From contig NZ_MASU01000005.1 of the NCBI RefSeq assembly GCF_003202235.1, positions 558,001-622,000 on the forward strand: a stretch of 64,000 nucleotides of DNA. The letters are read 5' to 3'. Of this stretch, positions 61,933-64,000 are shown in pieces. This stretch comes from Prauserella flavalba (GTDB lineage: Bacteria; Actinomycetota; Actinomycetes; Mycobacteriales; Pseudonocardiaceae). Within the stretch, counting starts at the first letter, position 1; each line of letters starts with the position of its first letter. Made by a program: the position numbers and the translations under genes. The notes under the pieces were generated by a model, which searched no databases, was not told the DNA's origin, and worked only from the letters and a program-made list of their open reading frames with translations.

Positions 61933-62529
61933 GTGAACGACACGATCGGCCGCACCCTCGACGCCGTCGGACCCCGGCTCAAGCAACTGCGACAGCGCCG
62001 CGAGATCACACTGACCGACCTCGCCGAGGAGACCGGCATCTCCGCCACCACCCTGTCCCGGCTCGAGGCCGGGCTGCGCCGCCCCACCCTCGAGCAGCTC
62101 CTGCCCCTGGCCCGCGCGTACGGCGTCACCCTGGACGAGCTCGTCGACGCACCGCCGACCGGCGACCCACGCGTCAACCTGCGTCCGATCCGCAGCGGCG
62201 ACGGATCCACCATCCTGCCCCTGACCCGGCGGCCGGGCGGCATCCAGGCCTACAAGTTCATCCTCCCGGCGGGACGCGACGACACCGAACCCGATCTCCG
62301 CACCCACGAGGGTTACGACTGGGCCTTCGTCCTCAACGGCAGGCTCCGGCTCGTGCTCGGCGAGCACGACCTCGTTCTCGAACCCGGTGAGGCCGTCGAG
62401 TTCGACACCCGAACCCCGCACTGGTTCGGCGCCACCAGCTCCGGACCCGTGGAGTTCCTCAGCCTGGTCGGCAAACAGGGTGAACGCGCTCACGTCCGTG
62501 CCGCCCCCAAGCGGCGCGGCACCGCCTAG
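61933..62529 (+). CDS. XRE-family regulator with C-terminal cupin domain
   Basis: 198-aa HTH-cupin protein. HTH_3 domain at residues 10-65 (L-K-Q-L-R-Q-R-R-E-I-T-L-T-D-L-A and S-A-T-T-L-S-R-L-E-A-G), then a cupin_2 barrel with T-H-E-G-Y-D-W-A-F-V-L-N-G-R-L-R-L and L-E-P-G-E-A-V-E-F-D-T. The cupin senses a small ligand. GTG 61933 gives a normal N-terminus; ATG 61897 would read through the operator. Divergent from the methyltransferase gene, 195 bp away. Confidence 0.85.
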   Translation: MNDTIGRTLDAVGPRLKQLRQRREITLTDLAEETGISATTLSRLEAGLRRPTLEQLLPLARAYGVTLDELVDAPPTGDPRVNLRPIRSGDGSTILPLTRRPGGIQAYKFILPAGRDDTEPDLRTHEGYDWAFVLNGRLRLVLGEHDLVLEPGEAVEFDTRTPHWFGATSSGPVEFLSLVGKQGERAHVRAAPKRRGTA

Positions 62530-62558
62530 CCGCGGTTTCGCCGGTGCCGCGGCGCCTG

Positions 62559-63137
62559 CTAACGCACGACCTGGTAGCGCAGGTGGATCGCGTCGCGGCC
62601 CTGGAGTCGCCGGACGAGCCGCAGCTCGACGGGGGCGGCGCCCCGGTCGCCGAACAGGCGCCTGCCCGCGCCGAGGAGGACGGGCACGAGGTGGAGCTCC
62701 AGCTCGTCGAGCTGGCCCGCCTCCAGCAGCGCCCGCGCCGCTCCGGCGCCGTGCACGAGGATGGCGCGGTCACCCGCCGCGGCCCTGGCCTCGGCGGCAC
62801 AGGCGGCGACATCGGTGTAGAAGCGGGCGCTGCCCGGCGGGTCGTCACCGTCGTCGACGTGATGCGTCAGCACGTGGATCGGCACCCCGTCGTGGTGGTC
62901 GCCCTGCCACCGGCCCGCCAGCTCGAACGTCCGCCTGCCGGAGATCACGGCACCGGTCGCCAACGCCTCGCGGAACACCTGCCCGTCCGGCCCCTCGGAC
63001 TGCCTGTGGTCGAGCCAGTTGAACAGGCGCCCGCCGCCCTGGCCGAGTTCCTGGCCAGGCCGGTCGTCCGGCCCTGCGATGAAGCCGTCCAGCGACATGG
63101 CCATGTACAACCTGATCGGCGCGGTCTCTCGTGTCAT
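62559..63137 (-). CDS. RibD C-terminal-like / dihydrofolate-reductase-family protein
   Basis: 192-aa NADPH-binding reductase-fold protein of the RibD_C group common in actinobacteria. R-L-Y-M-A-M-S-L-D-G-F-I-A-G-P-D near residue 8, A-V-I-S-G-R-R-T-F-E near 63, and I-L-V-H-G-A-G and L-L-G-A-G-R-R-L-F near the C-terminus are the standard landmarks. No deaminase domain, so it is not a riboflavin enzyme proper. Monocistronic and divergent from the carboxypeptidase gene. Substrate unknown. Confidence 0.83.
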   Translation of the reverse strand: MTRETAPIRLYMAMSLDGFIAGPDDRPGQELGQGGGRLFNWLDHRQSEGPDGQVFREALATGAVISGRRTFELAGRWQGDHHDGVPIHVLTHHVDDGDDPPGSARFYTDVAACAAEARAAAGDRAILVHGAGAARALLEAGQLDELELHLVPVLLGAGRRLFGDRGAAPVELRLVRRLQGRDAIHLRYQVVR

Positions 63138-63314
63138 CGGATCATCCTTTCCTCGTGACTGCCACTTGCCTACGCGTCGAACACGGGGGGCGCTTTTCGA
63201 CACACCCTGCTCCCGGGCGAGGCCAAGCCGGTGAACCCGGGCCCGCGCCCTTGGTGGGTGCCGGGACGGGGGACGAGACTCTCGGGCGCGGCCGAATCCG
63301 AGGGAGGACCATCC

Positions 63315-64000
63315 GTGCTGTCCGAGTGGCTGGTCAAGGAGATCGACGAGGTTCCTCCGTTCACCGCGTTCGCCGGGGTCGACGAGCTGCACCGGCGGCT
63401 GCGTGCCGTGGCCTCGGCGTACCCGGAGATCACGCGCCTGCGCCGGGTGGGCACGTCGCGGCAGGGGGAGCCGTTGCTGTGCCTGTCCGTCGACGCGGAC
63501 GCGGACCTGCCGGTGGCGCTCGTGTTCGGGCTCCCGCACCCCAACGAGCCCATCGGCGGGCTGACCGCGCTGCACCTGGCCGAGCGCCTGTGTGCCGACG
63601 CCGGCCTGCGGGAACGGCTGGGACACCGCTGGGAGATCATCGCGTGCATCGACCCCGATGGCCTGCGGCTCAACGAGGGCTGGCTCGCCGGACCGTTCAC
63701 CCGCGAGCACTACTCGCGCCACTTCTACCGGCCCGCGGGCGGCGACCAGGTGGAGTGGACCTTTCCGCTCGACTACAAGGACGCCTACTTCGACGCGGCG
63801 CTGCCGGAGACCCAGGCGCTCATGCGGCTGATCGACCAGCTGCGCCCGGCGCTCGTCTGCTCGCTGCACAACAGCGAACTCGGCGGCGTCTACTACTACC
63901 TCAACCGGCCCGAGACCGTGCTGTACCCGGTGCTGCAGGAGATCCCGCAGCTGCTGGGGCTGCCGCTCGACCGCGGCGAGCCGGAGGGACCGCACATGGT
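63315..64000 (+). CDS. M14-family zinc carboxypeptidase, 3' end beyond window
   Basis: First 228 codons of an M14 metallopeptidase. GTG 63315 with AGGGAGGA 6 nt upstream. Zinc ligands begin with His and Glu in L-P-H-P-N-E-P (H-x2-E, near residue 81); C-I-D-P-D-G-L-R-L-N-E-G near 117 contains the substrate-binding Asn/Arg region and S-L-H-N-S-E-L-G-G near 185 the third zinc His. No signal peptide, so it is probably cytosolic, acting on peptides or modified amino acids. The catalytic C-terminal Glu lies outside the window. Confidence 0.82.
   Translation, partial: MLSEWLVKEIDEVPPFTAFAGVDELHRRLRAVASAYPEITRLRRVGTSRQGEPLLCLSVDADADLPVALVFGLPHPNEPIGGLTALHLAERLCADAGLRERLGHRWEIIACIDPDGLRLNEGWLAGPFTREHYSRHFYRPAGGDQVEWTFPLDYKDAYFDAALPETQALMRLIDQLRPALVCSLHNSELGGVYYYLNRPETVLYPVLQEIPQLLGLPLDRGEPEGPHM

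Noticed and set aside
61114-62529. 471-codon plus-strand frame containing the XRE-cupin protein.
   Set aside because: The first 270 codons are antisense to the methyltransferase and run through the operator; the HTH domain starts right after GTG 61933.

Overview
The window is about 70% GC, packed with genes on both strands, and reads as the chromosome of a high-GC actinobacterium. Markers are a mycobacterial-type arabinosyltransferase (arabinogalactan wall), F420/FMN PPOX and LLM flavoenzymes, DtxR/IdeR-type iron boxes, many GTG starts and TAnnnT -10 elements. Together with two long hairpins sharing a fixed core, this fits the Pseudonocardiales (Amycolatopsis, Saccharomonospora, Prauserella group); the genus is an inference. 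No rRNA, tRNA, insertion sequence, prophage or CRISPR array was seen.

Layout. (1) 1-4.3 kb: an iron-uptake operon, efeU-efeO-efeB, under two iron boxes, in which efeO is broken by a nonsense codon and a frame-shifting deletion; then a proline iminopeptidase and a secreted lytic transglycosylase behind a structured leader. (2) 4.3-14.4 kb: an RpiR regulator and a FAD amine oxidase, divergent from an operon of sarcosine-oxidase-like enzyme, HyuA, HyuB and a complete TctCBA transporter. (3) 14.4-19.1 kb: a hydrolase, an orphan winged-helix protein, ssuD with an SLC13 permease, and a LapA-like protein. (4) 19.1-27.9 kb: a tightly overlapped operon of Fe-S protein, FAD oxidase, 90-aa unknown, permease, aldehyde dehydrogenase and LLM enzyme, divergent from a FadR-type regulator and a soluble Cache-like protein. 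(5) 27.9-36.2 kb: mixed genes, gene remnants, tandem paralogous membrane proteins with a Gp37/Gp68 protein, and a TetR/MFS efflux pair. (6) 36.2-42.1 kb: arabinosyltransferase, an inverted array of 21-bp repeats, an acyl-CoA ligase and a GntR regulator. (7) 42.3-47.9 kb: an SsuABC-like transporter with M20 amidohydrolase, glyoxalase-like protein and LLM monooxygenase. (8) 48.0-59.7 kb: a GntR regulator divergent from a long operon of MaoC hydratase, CoA-transferase, acyl-CoA dehydrogenase, complete Liv ABC transporter, MmgE/PrpD, CitE-type lyase and LLM enzyme. (9) 59.7-64 kb: RNase HI, polysaccharide deacetylase, methyltransferase, XRE-cupin regulator, RibD-like reductase and a truncated zinc carboxypeptidase.

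The theme is scavenging. Four separate uptake-plus-catabolism operons each have their own transporter class (TTT, APC, SsuABC, Liv) and three have an adjacent regulator with visible operator palindromes. The best candidates for undescribed biology are the operons at 42.3-47.9 kb and 48.9-59.7 kb, the Fe-S/FAD operon at 19.1-26.1 kb, and two kinds of non-coding inverted repeat: a hairpin family at convergent gene ends whose arms differ only by compensated changes, and an eight-unit 21-bp inverted array.
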